Part shown: piece after piece, positions 8,994-17,112 of the stretch
Layout of the letters: every line of letters starts with the position of its first letter
How positions within the stretch are numbered: the first letter of the stretch is position 1
Assembly: GCF_006539505.1 (NCBI RefSeq)
Contig: NZ_BJND01000024.1
Location: 124,001-188,000, forward strand
Direction of reading: 5' to 3'
DNA: 64,000 nt
Source of the DNA: Streptomyces spinoverrucosus
GTDB taxonomy: Bacteria; Actinomycetota; Actinomycetes; Streptomycetales; Streptomycetaceae
The notes under the pieces: generated by a model
The model's database searches: none
What the model was told of the DNA's origin: nothing
What the model saw: the letters and a program-made list of their open reading frames with translations, nothing else
Made by a program: the position numbers and the translations under genes

Positions 8994-9020
8994 CTGGCAC
9001 TCGACGCCCCCGAGTGCCAG
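8994..9020 (-). promoter_or_regulatory. CIRCE operator for HrcA
   Basis: CTGGCACTC, nine bases of spacer, then GAGTGCCAG: a perfect 9-bp inverted repeat with the 9-bp spacer diagnostic of CIRCE (consensus TTAGCACTC-N9-GAGTGCTAA). It lies between the presumed promoter (-10 TACACT at 9033-9038 and -35 TTGCCC at 9058-9063, minus strand) and hrcA. Confidence 0.95.
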
Positions 9021-9032
9021 CCTTACCGGCCC

Positions 9033-9063
9033 AGTGTACGGCCGTCGGGTACGCCCCGGGCAA
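9033..9063 (-). promoter_or_regulatory. Putative hrcA promoter
   Basis: Minus strand reads TTGCCC, 19 bases, TACACT. The CIRCE site begins 12 bases after the -10 box, so HrcA would block the start of transcription. Spacing is one or two bases longer than ideal. Confidence 0.4.
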
Positions 9064-9126
9064 GGCCGGTCGTGCGAGGTCGTGCCGGGTGGGGCGTACG
9101 GCAGGCGGGAATATGGCGACAGGGCC

Positions 9127-9132
9127 TAGCGT
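9127..9132 (+). promoter_or_regulatory. -10 box of a probable leaderless promoter
   Basis: TAGCGT followed by six bases and then ATG at 9139; no ribosome-binding site is present in this gap. Confidence 0.4.
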
Positions 9133-9138
9133 CGCCGT

Positions 9139-9873
9139 ATGAGCGTGACTTGGGAAGAGGTGGGCTGGGAGCGGCTGGCGGCCGGTGTCGGGCGTTGTCG
9201 CCTCCCTGGCTGGGACTGCACGGTGGGGCTGGTGGTCGGGCACGGTGCGGCGTTGCTGATCGACGCGGGGTCGAGCCTCGCGGAGGGGGCGCGGCTGCGG
9301 GCGCAGGCGGAGGTGCTCGCCGGTCATCGTGTGACCCATCTCGCGCTCACCCATCCCCACTTCGACCACGTCCTCGGCGCGGCGGCCTTCGCCGGGGCGG
9401 AGGTGTTCGGCGCGGTCGGCATCGACGCCGTGCTCGGCGGCCGGCGCGGCCGTGAGGAACTGCGCGCGGACGCCGTCCACCACGGCCTGGACGCCGCGGC
9501 GGCCCAGGAGGCGGCCGACACTCTGGTCCCGCCCCGCCACCACGTCTCCGGCGAGTGGACCCTCGACCTGGGCCCCGGCCGCCAGGTCCTGCTGGCGAAC
9601 GTGGGCCCGGCGCACACGGCGTACGACCTCGCGGTCCTCGTGCCGGGTGAGCCCGAGGTGGTCTTCTGCGGCGACCTGGTCGAGGAGTCCGGCGAACCGC
9701 AGGCGGGCCCGGACGCGGTGCCGTCGCACTGGCCGGCCGCGCTGGACCGGTTGGTGAGCTTCGGCGGCGAGGACGCGCTGTACGTGCCCGGTCACGGAGC
9801 GGTGGTGGACGCGGCGTTCGTCCGGCGCCAGCGCGACGCCCTGGCCGCCCGTTTCGGCGTGTCGCCCGGATGA
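9139..9873 (+). CDS. MBL-fold metallo-hydrolase
   Basis: Metallo-beta-lactamase-fold hydrolase of 244 residues. The metal motif H72-P-H74-F-D76-H77 (THPHFDHVLG) is intact; a later GDLVEESG strand supplies the bridging Asp and VPGHGAVVD the last His. It resembles the glyoxalase-II/RNase Z superfamily but has no diagnostic for a substrate. A TAGCGT box ends six bases before the ATG, so the mRNA is probably leaderless. Divergent from hrcA, with about 180 bases between. Confidence 0.87.
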   Translation: MSVTWEEVGWERLAAGVGRCRLPGWDCTVGLVVGHGAALLIDAGSSLAEGARLRAQAEVLAGHRVTHLALTHPHFDHVLGAAAFAGAEVFGAVGIDAVLGGRRGREELRADAVHHGLDAAAAQEAADTLVPPRHHVSGEWTLDLGPGRQVLLANVGPAHTAYDLAVLVPGEPEVVFCGDLVEESGEPQAGPDAVPSHWPAALDRLVSFGGEDALYVPGHGAVVDAAFVRRQRDALAARFGVSPG

Positions 9874-9889
9874 CGTAACGACCTCTCCA

Positions 9890-9895
9890 TATCGT
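9890..9895 (+). promoter_or_regulatory. -10 box of a probable leaderless promoter
   Basis: TATCGT followed by seven bases (cgttcga) and ATG at 9903. No Shine-Dalgarno precedes this start. Confidence 0.4.
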
Positions 9896-9902
9896 CGTTC
9901 GA

Positions 9903-10712
9903 ATGCGCCAGTACTCTCCGGACCTGACCCCGCCGTGGAAGAAGCCCCAGCCCGTCCCGGAGGTGCCCGCGGAGCCCGGCCTGGTGGTCGAGGAGCCCGG
10001 CACCGGTTTCTGCGGCGCGGTGATCCGCTGCGAGGCGGGCACGGTGACGCTGGAGGACCGCTTCGGCAAGCACCGGGTGTTCCCGCTGGAGCCGCGGGGC
10101 TTTCTGCTGGAGGGCAAGGTGGTGACCCTCGTACGGCCGTCTGCTTCGGCTCCGGTACGTCCCACCCGTACGGCCTCCGGCTCGGTCGCCGTCCCCGGCG
10201 CCCGCGCGCGCGTGGCCCGCGCCGGCCGTATCTACGTCGAGGGGCGGCACGACGCCGAGCTCGTCGAGAAGGTGTGGGGCGACGATCTGCGCATCGAGGG
10301 CGTGGTCGTGGAGTACCTGGAGGGCGTGGACGACCTGCCCTCGATCGTGGCCGATTTCGCGCCGGGTCCGGATGCGCGGCTGGGGGTGTTGGTGGACCAC
10401 CTGGTGCCGGGCACGAAGGAGTGGCGGATCGCTGAGGCGGTGACGAGCGAGCACGCGCTGGTGGTGGGCCATCCGTACATCGACATCTGGGAGGCGGTGA
10501 AGCCGTCGTCGCTGGGGATCGCGGGGTGGCCGCGGGTGCCGCGGGGGCAGGACTGGAAGACGGGGGTGTGCCGGGCGCTGGGGTGGCCGTCGGAGAACAC
10601 CGGGGCGGTGTGGCAGGCGATTCTGAGCCGGGTGGGGTCTTACAAGGATCTGGAGCCGGAGTTGCTGGGGCGGGTGGAGGAGCTGATCGACTTCGTCACG
10701 GCGCGGGGGTGA
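9903..10712 (+). CDS. DUF3097 family protein
   Basis: A 269-residue cytosolic protein of the actinobacterial DUF3097 family; function not established as far as I know. It begins MRQYSPDLTPPWKKPQPVPE. A compact N-terminal beta-rich part (GFCGAVIRCEAGTVTLEDRFG, an Sm/SH3-like barrel by inspection) is followed after a basic linker by IYVEGRHDAELVEKVWG, a toprim-like strand-helix with an acidic EGxxD, and by LGVLVDHLVPGTKEW with the paired acidic residues expected later in a toprim fold. That resemblance is inference. The 3' end overlaps the convergent Uma2 gene by 17 bases. Confidence 0.85.
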   Translation: MRQYSPDLTPPWKKPQPVPEVPAEPGLVVEEPGTGFCGAVIRCEAGTVTLEDRFGKHRVFPLEPRGFLLEGKVVTLVRPSASAPVRPTRTASGSVAVPGARARVARAGRIYVEGRHDAELVEKVWGDDLRIEGVVVEYLEGVDDLPSIVADFAPGPDARLGVLVDHLVPGTKEWRIAEAVTSEHALVVGHPYIDIWEAVKPSSLGIAGWPRVPRGQDWKTGVCRALGWPSENTGAVWQAILSRVGSYKDLEPELLGRVEELIDFVTARG

Positions 10713-11286
10713 GCGGCGGGAGAGTGCCGAACCGGCTCGTGTCCAGGTCGACGCCCACGATCGGTAGCTGTACCCGGTCCCCGAATTTGCGCGTCCGCGA
10801 GTTCTGATAGTCCGCTGACAAGCCAGTCCCGGTCGGCTCCGTCAACACCAGGCACTTGGCTTCGAACGGGTCGATGATCAGGTAGACCGGCACACCACCG
10901 GCAGCGTAGATCGACCGCTTCTCCACATAGTCCCGGTGCACGCTGGTCTTGGAGACGACCTCGACCAGCATGGTCACCGCCGGTGCGGGCACGAGCCGGC
11001 CGGGGCTGTCGTCGGCGCCCGCCTTCATGACCACCAGATCTGGTTGGGGCTCGCTCTCCTCGTGAGGAAAGGCCACATCCTGGGTCTGGAGCCGCTCCCA
11101 TCGGTCGGAGGGGATCTGGTCCTGCACAAACTGCACGATGCGGTTGTGGACCTTGTCGGGTCCGGCCATCATCACGATTTCCCCCCGGATGAGCTCAGCC
11201 TTGAAGCCCTCGGGAACCACAAGGTTCTCGAACGCCTCATGCACCCGGCGATCATCCACAGCGGTCATCTCCGTGGCCCTCCGCAT
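10696..11286 (-). CDS. Uma2-family putative endonuclease
   Basis: A 196-residue protein of the Uma2 (DUF820) family with a PD-(D/E)xK nuclease core. The motif runs from the Glu of FKAELIRGEIVMM through QPDLVVMK to VEVVSKTSVHRDYVEKR, followed by YAAGGVPVYLIIDP, the signature end of the family. Uma2 proteins are strongly multiplied in Streptomyces and Cyanobacteria and their targets are unknown. The start at 11286 could instead be the ATG six codons later. It overlaps the DUF3097 gene tail to tail. Confidence 0.85.
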   Translation of the reverse strand: MRRATEMTAVDDRRVHEAFENLVVPEGFKAELIRGEIVMMAGPDKVHNRIVQFVQDQIPSDRWERLQTQDVAFPHEESEPQPDLVVMKAGADDSPGRLVPAPAVTMLVEVVSKTSVHRDYVEKRSIYAAGGVPVYLIIDPFEAKCLVLTEPTGTGLSADYQNSRTRKFGDRVQLPIVGVDLDTSRFGTLPPLTPAP

Positions 11287-11368
11287 CCGCCGCGTACCGT
11301 TGGCGGCAGCCTACGAACCAGGTTAGGGACCGAACCGGCGTTCCGCACCGATTCACCCGCCGGAGTGA

Positions 11369-12610
11369 TCAGTCCACCAGGTCCCGCACGACAGCGTCCG
11401 CCAGCAGCCGCCCCCGCAGGGTGAGCACCGCGCGCCCCTCCTCGTACGGCGTCTCCTGGAGAAGACCGTCCGACAGGGCGCGGCGGGCGGCCTTGCGGCC
11501 CTGCTCCTGGAGCAGCGACAGCGGTACTCCCTCCCGGAGCCGCAGCTCCAGCAGGATGCGCTCCACCCGGCGGTCCTCGGCGGACAGCAGCTCGCGGCCC
11601 GCGCCCGGGGACTTCCCCGCCGACAGGGCCGCCGCGTACGCACCGGGGTGCTTCACGTTCCACCACCGCACGCCCCCCACGTGGCTGTGCGCGCCCGGTC
11701 CCGCGCCCCACCAGTCGGCGCCCCGCCAGTACAGCTCGTTGTGCAGGCAGCGGGCGGATTCGGACGTGGCCCAGTTGGACACCTCGTACCACTCGAAACC
11801 GGCCTCGGACAGCCGCTCCTCCGCGATCAGGTACCGGTCGGCGTGCACGTCGTCGTCCGTCATCGGCACCTCGCCCCGGCGGATCCGACGGGCCAGCTGG
11901 GTGCCCTCCTCGACGATCAGGGCGTACGCGCTGATGTGATCCGGACCGGCGCCGAGCGCCGCATCCAGCGAGGCCCGCCAGTCGTCGTCGGACTCTCCCG
12001 GCGTGCCGTAGATCAGGTCCAGGTTGACGTGCTCGAAGCCCGCCGCGCGGGCCTCCGCGACGCACGCTTCGGGGCGACCGGGGGTGTGGGTACGGTCCAG
12101 GACCTTCAGCACGTGCTGCTTCGCGCTCTGCATGCCGAAGGACACCCGGTTGAAGCCGCCCTCACGCAGGGCCGCGAGATACGCCGGGTCGGCCGACTCG
12201 GGGTTCGCCTCCGTCGTGACCTCGGCGTCCGCCGCCAGCCCGAACTCCGCCCGGATCGCCCCCAGCATCCGTACGAGATCGTCCGCGGCCAGCAGTGTCG
12301 GCGTACCGCCGCCGACGAAGACCGTCCGGACCTCGCGCGGGTCGTCGCCGAGGACCTTGCGGGCCAGCCGGATCTCGTCGATCAGCGTGTCGGCGTAGTT
12401 GTCGCGGGAGGCGAGCACCCCGCCCGTGCCGCGCAGCTCGGTCGCCGTGTAGGTGTTGAAGTCGCAGTAGCCGCAGCGGGTCGCGCAGTACGGGACGTGC
12501 AGATAGAACCCGAGGGGTCGGTCCGCCGCCCCGGCGAGTGCGGCGGGGGGCAGCGCGCCGTCGTGGGGGACGGGCTCGCCGTCGGGAAGTGCGGAAGGCA
12601 TGTCCTCCAT
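11369..12610 (-). CDS. hemW: HemW-type radical SAM protein (heme chaperone)
   Basis: Radical SAM protein of 413 residues, long annotated as oxygen-independent coproporphyrinogen III oxidase but better described as HemW, a heme-binding chaperone. The cluster motif is C42-ATR-C46-GY-C49 (CxxxCxxC), followed by DFNTYT and GGGTPTLL, the SAM-binding glycine motif. The HemW C-terminal domain is present. It lies 18 bases after the phosphatase gene and may be read through from it. In many genomes hemW is near lepA and hrcA, as here. Confidence 0.93.
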   Translation of the reverse strand: MEDMPSALPDGEPVPHDGALPPAALAGAADRPLGFYLHVPYCATRCGYCDFNTYTATELRGTGGVLASRDNYADTLIDEIRLARKVLGDDPREVRTVFVGGGTPTLLAADDLVRMLGAIRAEFGLAADAEVTTEANPESADPAYLAALREGGFNRVSFGMQSAKQHVLKVLDRTHTPGRPEACVAEARAAGFEHVNLDLIYGTPGESDDDWRASLDAALGAGPDHISAYALIVEEGTQLARRIRRGEVPMTDDDVHADRYLIAEERLSEAGFEWYEVSNWATSESARCLHNELYWRGADWWGAGPGAHSHVGGVRWWNVKHPGAYAAALSAGKSPGAGRELLSAEDRRVERILLELRLREGVPLSLLQEQGRKAARRALSDGLLQETPYEEGRAVLTLRGRLLADAVVRDLVD

Positions 12611-12628
12611 TGTCCCGTACGCGGCGCG

Positions 12629-14728
12629 TCACTCGGCCTGCAGCACCAGCAGCGCCAGATCGTCCTCGGGCGGGCGCCCGCCGAACTCGTGCACCAGCCG
12701 CCTGATCCGTTCGGCGATCAGCTCGGCGTTCATCCCCGCGCAGCCCGCCAGCGCCGCCGCCAGCCCGTCCCCGTCGTCGAACTGGCGCGAGCCGCTGCGC
12801 CGCTCGGTGACTCCGTCCGTGACGCACAGCAGGGTGTCGCCGGGCCGCAGCTCGAAGCTCTCGCTGGTATACGTCTCGTCCTCGACGACCCCGAGCAGGG
12901 TCTGCGGCCGCGCGGCGGTACGGACGTCGCCGTCGGGCCCGAGGAGGAGCGGCAGCGGATGCCCGGCGGAGGCGAGGGTACAGCGGACGCCGCCGTCGAA
13001 GGGGGCGAGTTCGCCGTAGAGGAGGGAGAGGAAGCGGGTCTGCGGGCCGTCGCCGGGGCCGGCGGGGCCGACCAGGGCGCGGGCGGCGGCGTCGGCGGCC
13101 TCGGTGGCGTCGTCGAGGAGGAGCTGGTTGAGGCGGTCGAGGACATCGGCGACGCGGTAGCCCTCGCGGGCGAGCAGGCGGAGCCAGGGGCGGGCCAGCC
13201 CGATGACGACGGCGGCCTCGGGGCCCTTGCCCTGGACGTCACCGACGGCGAAGCACCAGCGTCCGTCGCCGGCCGGGAAGAGGTCGTAGAAGTCGCCGCT
13301 GGGCCCGCCCTTGTCGCAGGGCTCGTACACAAGGGCGCTGCGCACGCCGGGGATCTGCGCGACCGCGCCGGGCAGCAGGCCGCGCTGGAGTACGGCGCTG
13401 ATGGTGGCCTGGCGTGCGTACTGCCGGGCCGCCCCGATGGCCAGCGCCACCCGACGGCTCAGATCCTCGACGAGCCCGGTGATCTCGTCCGGAAACCCCT
13501 CGCCCCCGGCCCGCCCGATCACCAGCGTCCCCAGCGGCCGCCCACCGGCGACGAGCCGGTACGAGAGGGCCGTACCGGCGATGTCGCCTTCGGCGGGGAC
13601 GGAGGCCACGGGTTCCTCGACACGAGCGTGCGGCTGCCGGGGGCGCGAGTCCGCCGGGGGTGGGGTGGTGGGGGCCGGGATGCGGGGGGTTGGGTTGCTG
13701 GGGGCTGGACTGTCGGGGACCGCGTTGCCGGGGGCCGGGATTCCGTCGCTCGGGACCCCGTCGCCGGGCCCCCCAGGCCAAGCCCCCTCGCAAAGCGCAT
13801 CCCCCGCACTGGCATCCCCAGGCCACGGATACGGCACCGGCCCCGAAGGCGTCGCCCCTTCCTCCGTACGTCGCGGGGGCTCCTTCTCCAGGCGGCGGCG
13901 CAGGTCCTCGATGCGGTCCTCGCTCGCGTGCCACACCCGGGCCAGTCGCGCCCCGCCCGAACCACCGCCCTCGCCCCAACCGACCCGGCCGCCCAGGGAC
14001 TCGTCCTCCAGCCAGACCGCACACCAGTCGGCCAGCCGGGGCACGATCAGCTGGCCGGTGAGTGCGGCGACGAGGTCCTCGTCGAGCTGGCCGGCGAGCA
14101 GGTCGGAGGCCTCGGCGAGGAAGGACAGCGCGCCCCGGCCGAGCCAGTCCCGGTCGCGTTCGGCCCGCTGGGGCTCGGGGGCGAGCAGCTCGGCGCCGAA
14201 GAAGCCCGTGCGCTCGGGGTCGTACCCCTCCGCGTCCGGACACACCTCGGCGGCCACCCGCGCCCACACGGTCTTGGCGCCCCGCCGATAGGTCACGCCC
14301 CAGGCTTCGGAGAGCGCGGCGACCAGCCGCAGCCCGCGCCCGTACTCCGGTGTCTCGTACGCCGCTTCGCTCTCCCCGTCCCGGGGCGGCCGCGAGGGAT
14401 GGTGGTCGCAGACCTCCACGACGACGGCACCGGTCTCCGGCTCCAGCCGGCAGACCAGCTCGACATCCGTACCGGCGTGCACGACGGCGTTCGTGACCAG
14501 CTCGCTCAGCACGACCATGGCGTCATGGGCCAGCCGGTCGGTCAGCCGCTCGGCGCCGGGCAGGCCGAGGCCGGTCCACTCCTGGAACGCCGCGCGCAGC
14601 AGTCCCCGGGCGGTACCCGGCGCGAGGGGGCTTCCGTTCAGCGCGGCGCGCACCTGTGCGTCCGGGCGTACGGAGACAAGGGATACGGACTCCCGTTGCG
14701 CCGGAACTTGCGCCGGAACGGCCCCCAT
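12629..14728 (-). CDS. SpoIIE-type PP2C phosphatase with N-terminal ATPase (anti-sigma) domain
   Basis: A 699-residue cytosolic regulator. Residues about 60-165 form a GHKL/HATPase_c domain of the RsbW type (N box ELVTNAVVHA, G box GRGLRLVAAL). A GAF-like middle section is interrupted by a Pro/Ser-rich linker (about 300-370), and residues 460-699 are a SpoIIE PP2C phosphatase (GDFYDLFPAGDG, VGDVQGKGPEAA, CVTDGVTERR, DDLALLVLQ, metal-binding Asp/Gly present). Such proteins control sigma factors by dephosphorylating anti-sigma antagonists; a kinase and phosphatase in one chain suggest a self-contained switch. No partner sigma gene is adjacent. The linker DNA is unusually G-rich on the plus strand. 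Confidence 0.92.
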   Translation of the reverse strand: MGAVPAQVPAQRESVSLVSVRPDAQVRAALNGSPLAPGTARGLLRAAFQEWTGLGLPGAERLTDRLAHDAMVVLSELVTNAVVHAGTDVELVCRLEPETGAVVVEVCDHHPSRPPRDGESEAAYETPEYGRGLRLVAALSEAWGVTYRRGAKTVWARVAAEVCPDAEGYDPERTGFFGAELLAPEPQRAERDRDWLGRGALSFLAEASDLLAGQLDEDLVAALTGQLIVPRLADWCAVWLEDESLGGRVGWGEGGGSGGARLARVWHASEDRIEDLRRRLEKEPPRRTEEGATPSGPVPYPWPGDASAGDALCEGAWPGGPGDGVPSDGIPAPGNAVPDSPAPSNPTPRIPAPTTPPPADSRPRQPHARVEEPVASVPAEGDIAGTALSYRLVAGGRPLGTLVIGRAGGEGFPDEITGLVEDLSRRVALAIGAARQYARQATISAVLQRGLLPGAVAQIPGVRSALVYEPCDKGGPSGDFYDLFPAGDGRWCFAVGDVQGKGPEAAVVIGLARPWLRLLAREGYRVADVLDRLNQLLLDDATEAADAAARALVGPAGPGDGPQTRFLSLLYGELAPFDGGVRCTLASAGHPLPLLLGPDGDVRTAARPQTLLGVVEDETYTSESFELRPGDTLLCVTDGVTERRSGSRQFDDGDGLAAALAGCAGMNAELIAERIRRLVHEFGGRPPEDDLALLVLQAE

Positions 14729-14971
14729 CTACAGCTCCCCGAGCGGCTCGGACGAATACGCCTCGATCAATGCCGACAGGGTGACAGACCGCCCCCACAC
14801 ATAAGCGTGGAGTTACCGAACTGGCCAAACTCGACCAGAAAACGCCAACTAGCGAACGCAGGGCGCGCCAACCAACCCAGGGGCGAGGGGCCGCGTTCAA
14901 TATGCGGCCCCGCCGCGTGGGCGCGACCAGCCACACACAACGGCCGGCCGCGCACAACCCCTCAGCAACCC
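14729..14971. other. Intergenic gap with dispersed repeat
   Basis: 243 bases between the acyl-CoA synthetase stop and the phosphatase start. A GGGCGCGACCAGCCACACAC element near 14920-14935 is the reverse complement of the repeat core at 731-745. The middle part is less GC-rich and probably carries the phosphatase promoter. No gene seen. Confidence 0.5.
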
Positions 14972-16846
14972 CTACGCTTCGCGCGCCCCCGCATACATCT
15001 CATCCAGCAGATGCTGATACTCCCGCTCCACCACAGGCCGCTTCAGCTTCAGACTCGGCGTGATCTCGCCGTGCTCCACATCCAGGTCCCGCGGCAGCAA
15101 CCGGAACTTCTTGATCGTCTGCCACCGCTGAAGTCCCGCGTTCAGCTGCTGCACATACCCCTCGACCATCTCCACGGTCGCCGGCGCAGCCACTACCTCG
15201 GCGTACGACTTCCCCTCCAGCCCGTTCTCCTTCGCCCACTGCATGATCGACGCCTCGTCGAGCGCGATGAGCGCGGTGCAGAAGTTCCGGTCGGCGCCGT
15301 GCACCAGGATGTTGGACACGTACGGGCAGACCGACTTGAAGGCGCCCTCGACCTCGGTGGGCGCGATGTACTTGCCGCCCGAGGTCTTGAACAGGTCCTT
15401 CTTGCGGTCGGTGATCCGCAGATACCCGTCGGGCGACAGCTCCCCGATGTCCCCGGTGTGGAACCAGCCGTCCGGCTCCAGCACCTCCGCGGTCTTCTCG
15501 GGCAGCCCGTGGTACCCCTCCATGATCCCGGGCCCGCGCAGCAGAATCTCGCCGTCCTCCGCGATCCGCACCTCGGTCCCGGGCAGCGGCTTGCCGACCG
15601 TGCCGGTCCGGTACGCCTCACCGGGGTTGACGAAGGACGCCGCGGAGGACTCGGTCAGTCCGTACCCCTCCAGGATGTGGATGCCGGCGCCGGCGAAGAA
15701 GTACCCGATCTCGGGCGCCAGCGCCACCGACCCGGACACACACGCCCGCAGCCGCCCGCCGAAGGCCTCCCGCAGCTTGGAGTAGACGAGCGCGTCGGCC
15801 ACCTTGTGCTTGGCGGCGAGCCCGAAGGGCGCGGAGTGGGTGCCGGTGCGCCGGAAGTTGTCCTGCGTGACCTTGGCGTACTCGCGCGCGACCCCTGCCG
15901 CCCACTGGAAGATCTTGTACTTGGCGGGGCCACCGGCACGGGCCTTCGCGGCGACGCCGTTGTAGACCTTCTCGAAGATCCGCGGCACGGCCGCCATGTA
16001 CGTCGGCTGCACCACGGGCAGGTTCTCGATGATCTTGTCGACCCGCCCGTCGACGGCGGTGATGTGCCCGACCTCGATGTGCCCGGAGGTCAGCACCTTG
16101 CCGAAGACATGCGCGAGCGGCAGCCACAGGTACTGCACGTCGTCCGGGCCGAGCAGCCCGGTCGCGGCGATCGCCTTCGCCATGTACGACCAGTTGTCGT
16201 GCGGCAGCCGGACACCCTTGGGCCGGCCGGTCGTACCGGAGGTGTAGATCAGGGTGGCCAGCTGGTCCTTGGTGATCGCGCCGACCCGGTCCTTGACCAG
16301 GGTGGGCTCCTTCTCCAGCCGGGCCGCGCCCCGGGACTCCAGCTCGGCGAGGCTGAGCACCCAGTCGCCGGTCTCCACGCCCTCCGCGTCGATGACGACG
16401 ACATGCGTGAGGTCGGGCAGCTCGGCGCGCTTCTCCTGCGCCTTGGCCAGCTGCTCGGCGTTCTCCGCGATGAGCACACGGCTGCCGGAGTCGGCGAGGA
16501 TGTACGCCGATTCGTCGGCGTTGGTCTGCGGGTAGATCGTGGTGGTGGCCGCGCCCGCGCACATGATGCCGAGGTCGGCGAGGATCCACTCGATCCGGGT
16601 GGCGGAGGCCAGCGCGACGCGCTGCTCCGGCTGGACGCCCAGCTCGATCAGCCCGGCCGCGATCGCGTACACCCGCTCGGCGGCCTGGGCCCAGCTCAGC
16701 GACTTCCAGTCGTCTGGGCCCTGCCCCGAGGCCGGGGGGACCGGGTAGCGGTAGGCGTCGGCGTCCGGGGTGGCCGAAACGCGCTCCAGGAAGAGGCCCG
16801 CGACGGACGGCGGACGGTTCTCGATCAAGGTCTGTGTGTCGCTCAC
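14972..16846 (-). CDS. Long-chain acyl-CoA synthetase (AMP-forming)
   Basis: ANL-superfamily ligase of 624 residues, activating fatty acids to acyl-CoA through an acyl-adenylate. Seen in order: the A3 motif TLIYTSGTTGRPKG, GYGLTESSA (A5), GWFHTGDIGELSPDGYLRITDRKKDL (A7-A8) and SGGKYIAP with the late catalytic Lys region. Start GTG with GGAGG six bases upstream. This is the FACL/FadD15-like class by length and by the ITDRKKDLFKTSGG linker. A palindromic ACTCGCGAGT site about 90 bases upstream may be its operator. Confidence 0.93.
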   Translation of the reverse strand: MSDTQTLIENRPPSVAGLFLERVSATPDADAYRYPVPPASGQGPDDWKSLSWAQAAERVYAIAAGLIELGVQPEQRVALASATRIEWILADLGIMCAGAATTTIYPQTNADESAYILADSGSRVLIAENAEQLAKAQEKRAELPDLTHVVVIDAEGVETGDWVLSLAELESRGAARLEKEPTLVKDRVGAITKDQLATLIYTSGTTGRPKGVRLPHDNWSYMAKAIAATGLLGPDDVQYLWLPLAHVFGKVLTSGHIEVGHITAVDGRVDKIIENLPVVQPTYMAAVPRIFEKVYNGVAAKARAGGPAKYKIFQWAAGVAREYAKVTQDNFRRTGTHSAPFGLAAKHKVADALVYSKLREAFGGRLRACVSGSVALAPEIGYFFAGAGIHILEGYGLTESSAASFVNPGEAYRTGTVGKPLPGTEVRIAEDGEILLRGPGIMEGYHGLPEKTAEVLEPDGWFHTGDIGELSPDGYLRITDRKKDLFKTSGGKYIAPTEVEGAFKSVCPYVSNILVHGADRNFCTALIALDEASIMQWAKENGLEGKSYAEVVAAPATVEMVEGYVQQLNAGLQRWQTIKKFRLLPRDLDVEHGEITPSLKLKRPVVEREYQHLLDEMYAGAREA

Positions 16847-16915
16847 GACATCCTCCGGGGCCCGCGACGGTGCGGCTGGCTCAGGGCGTCTAGCGCCTTC
16901 AGTGCGGCAGTTTTC

Positions 16916-16944
16916 ACTCGCGCGCTGTTGTTTAACTCGCGAGT
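16916..16944 (-). promoter_or_regulatory. Palindromic putative operator upstream of acyl-CoA synthetase
   Basis: ACTCGCG at 16916-16922 and ACTCGCGAGT (perfect 10-bp palindrome) at 16935-16944 sit 70-98 bases before the acyl-CoA synthetase start, in an otherwise AT-richer stretch with TTTAA. Two copies of a half site suggest binding of a TetR-like dimer. No regulator gene is adjacent. Confidence 0.35.
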
Positions 16945-17112
16945 AACTATCGAGCAGGGATCAGGGTAGAGGCCGACCGGCCACTGCGTAAGCCTCCGTG
17001 CCTTGTCACTTCCTCCAGAAGGACAGCCGTATGCACACGACAGGGACCCACCGTCCGGTACGGCAGGCCCCTGTTGCACCCGATTTGCGAGGTAACCCCG
17101 GGTAATCCGCGG

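Noticed and set aside
11648..16969. Very long plus-strand frame (about 1770 codons) opposite hemW, the phosphatase and acyl-CoA synthetase
   Set aside because: GC-rich genes leave open antisense frames; this translation has no coherent domain and the minus-strand genes account for the region.
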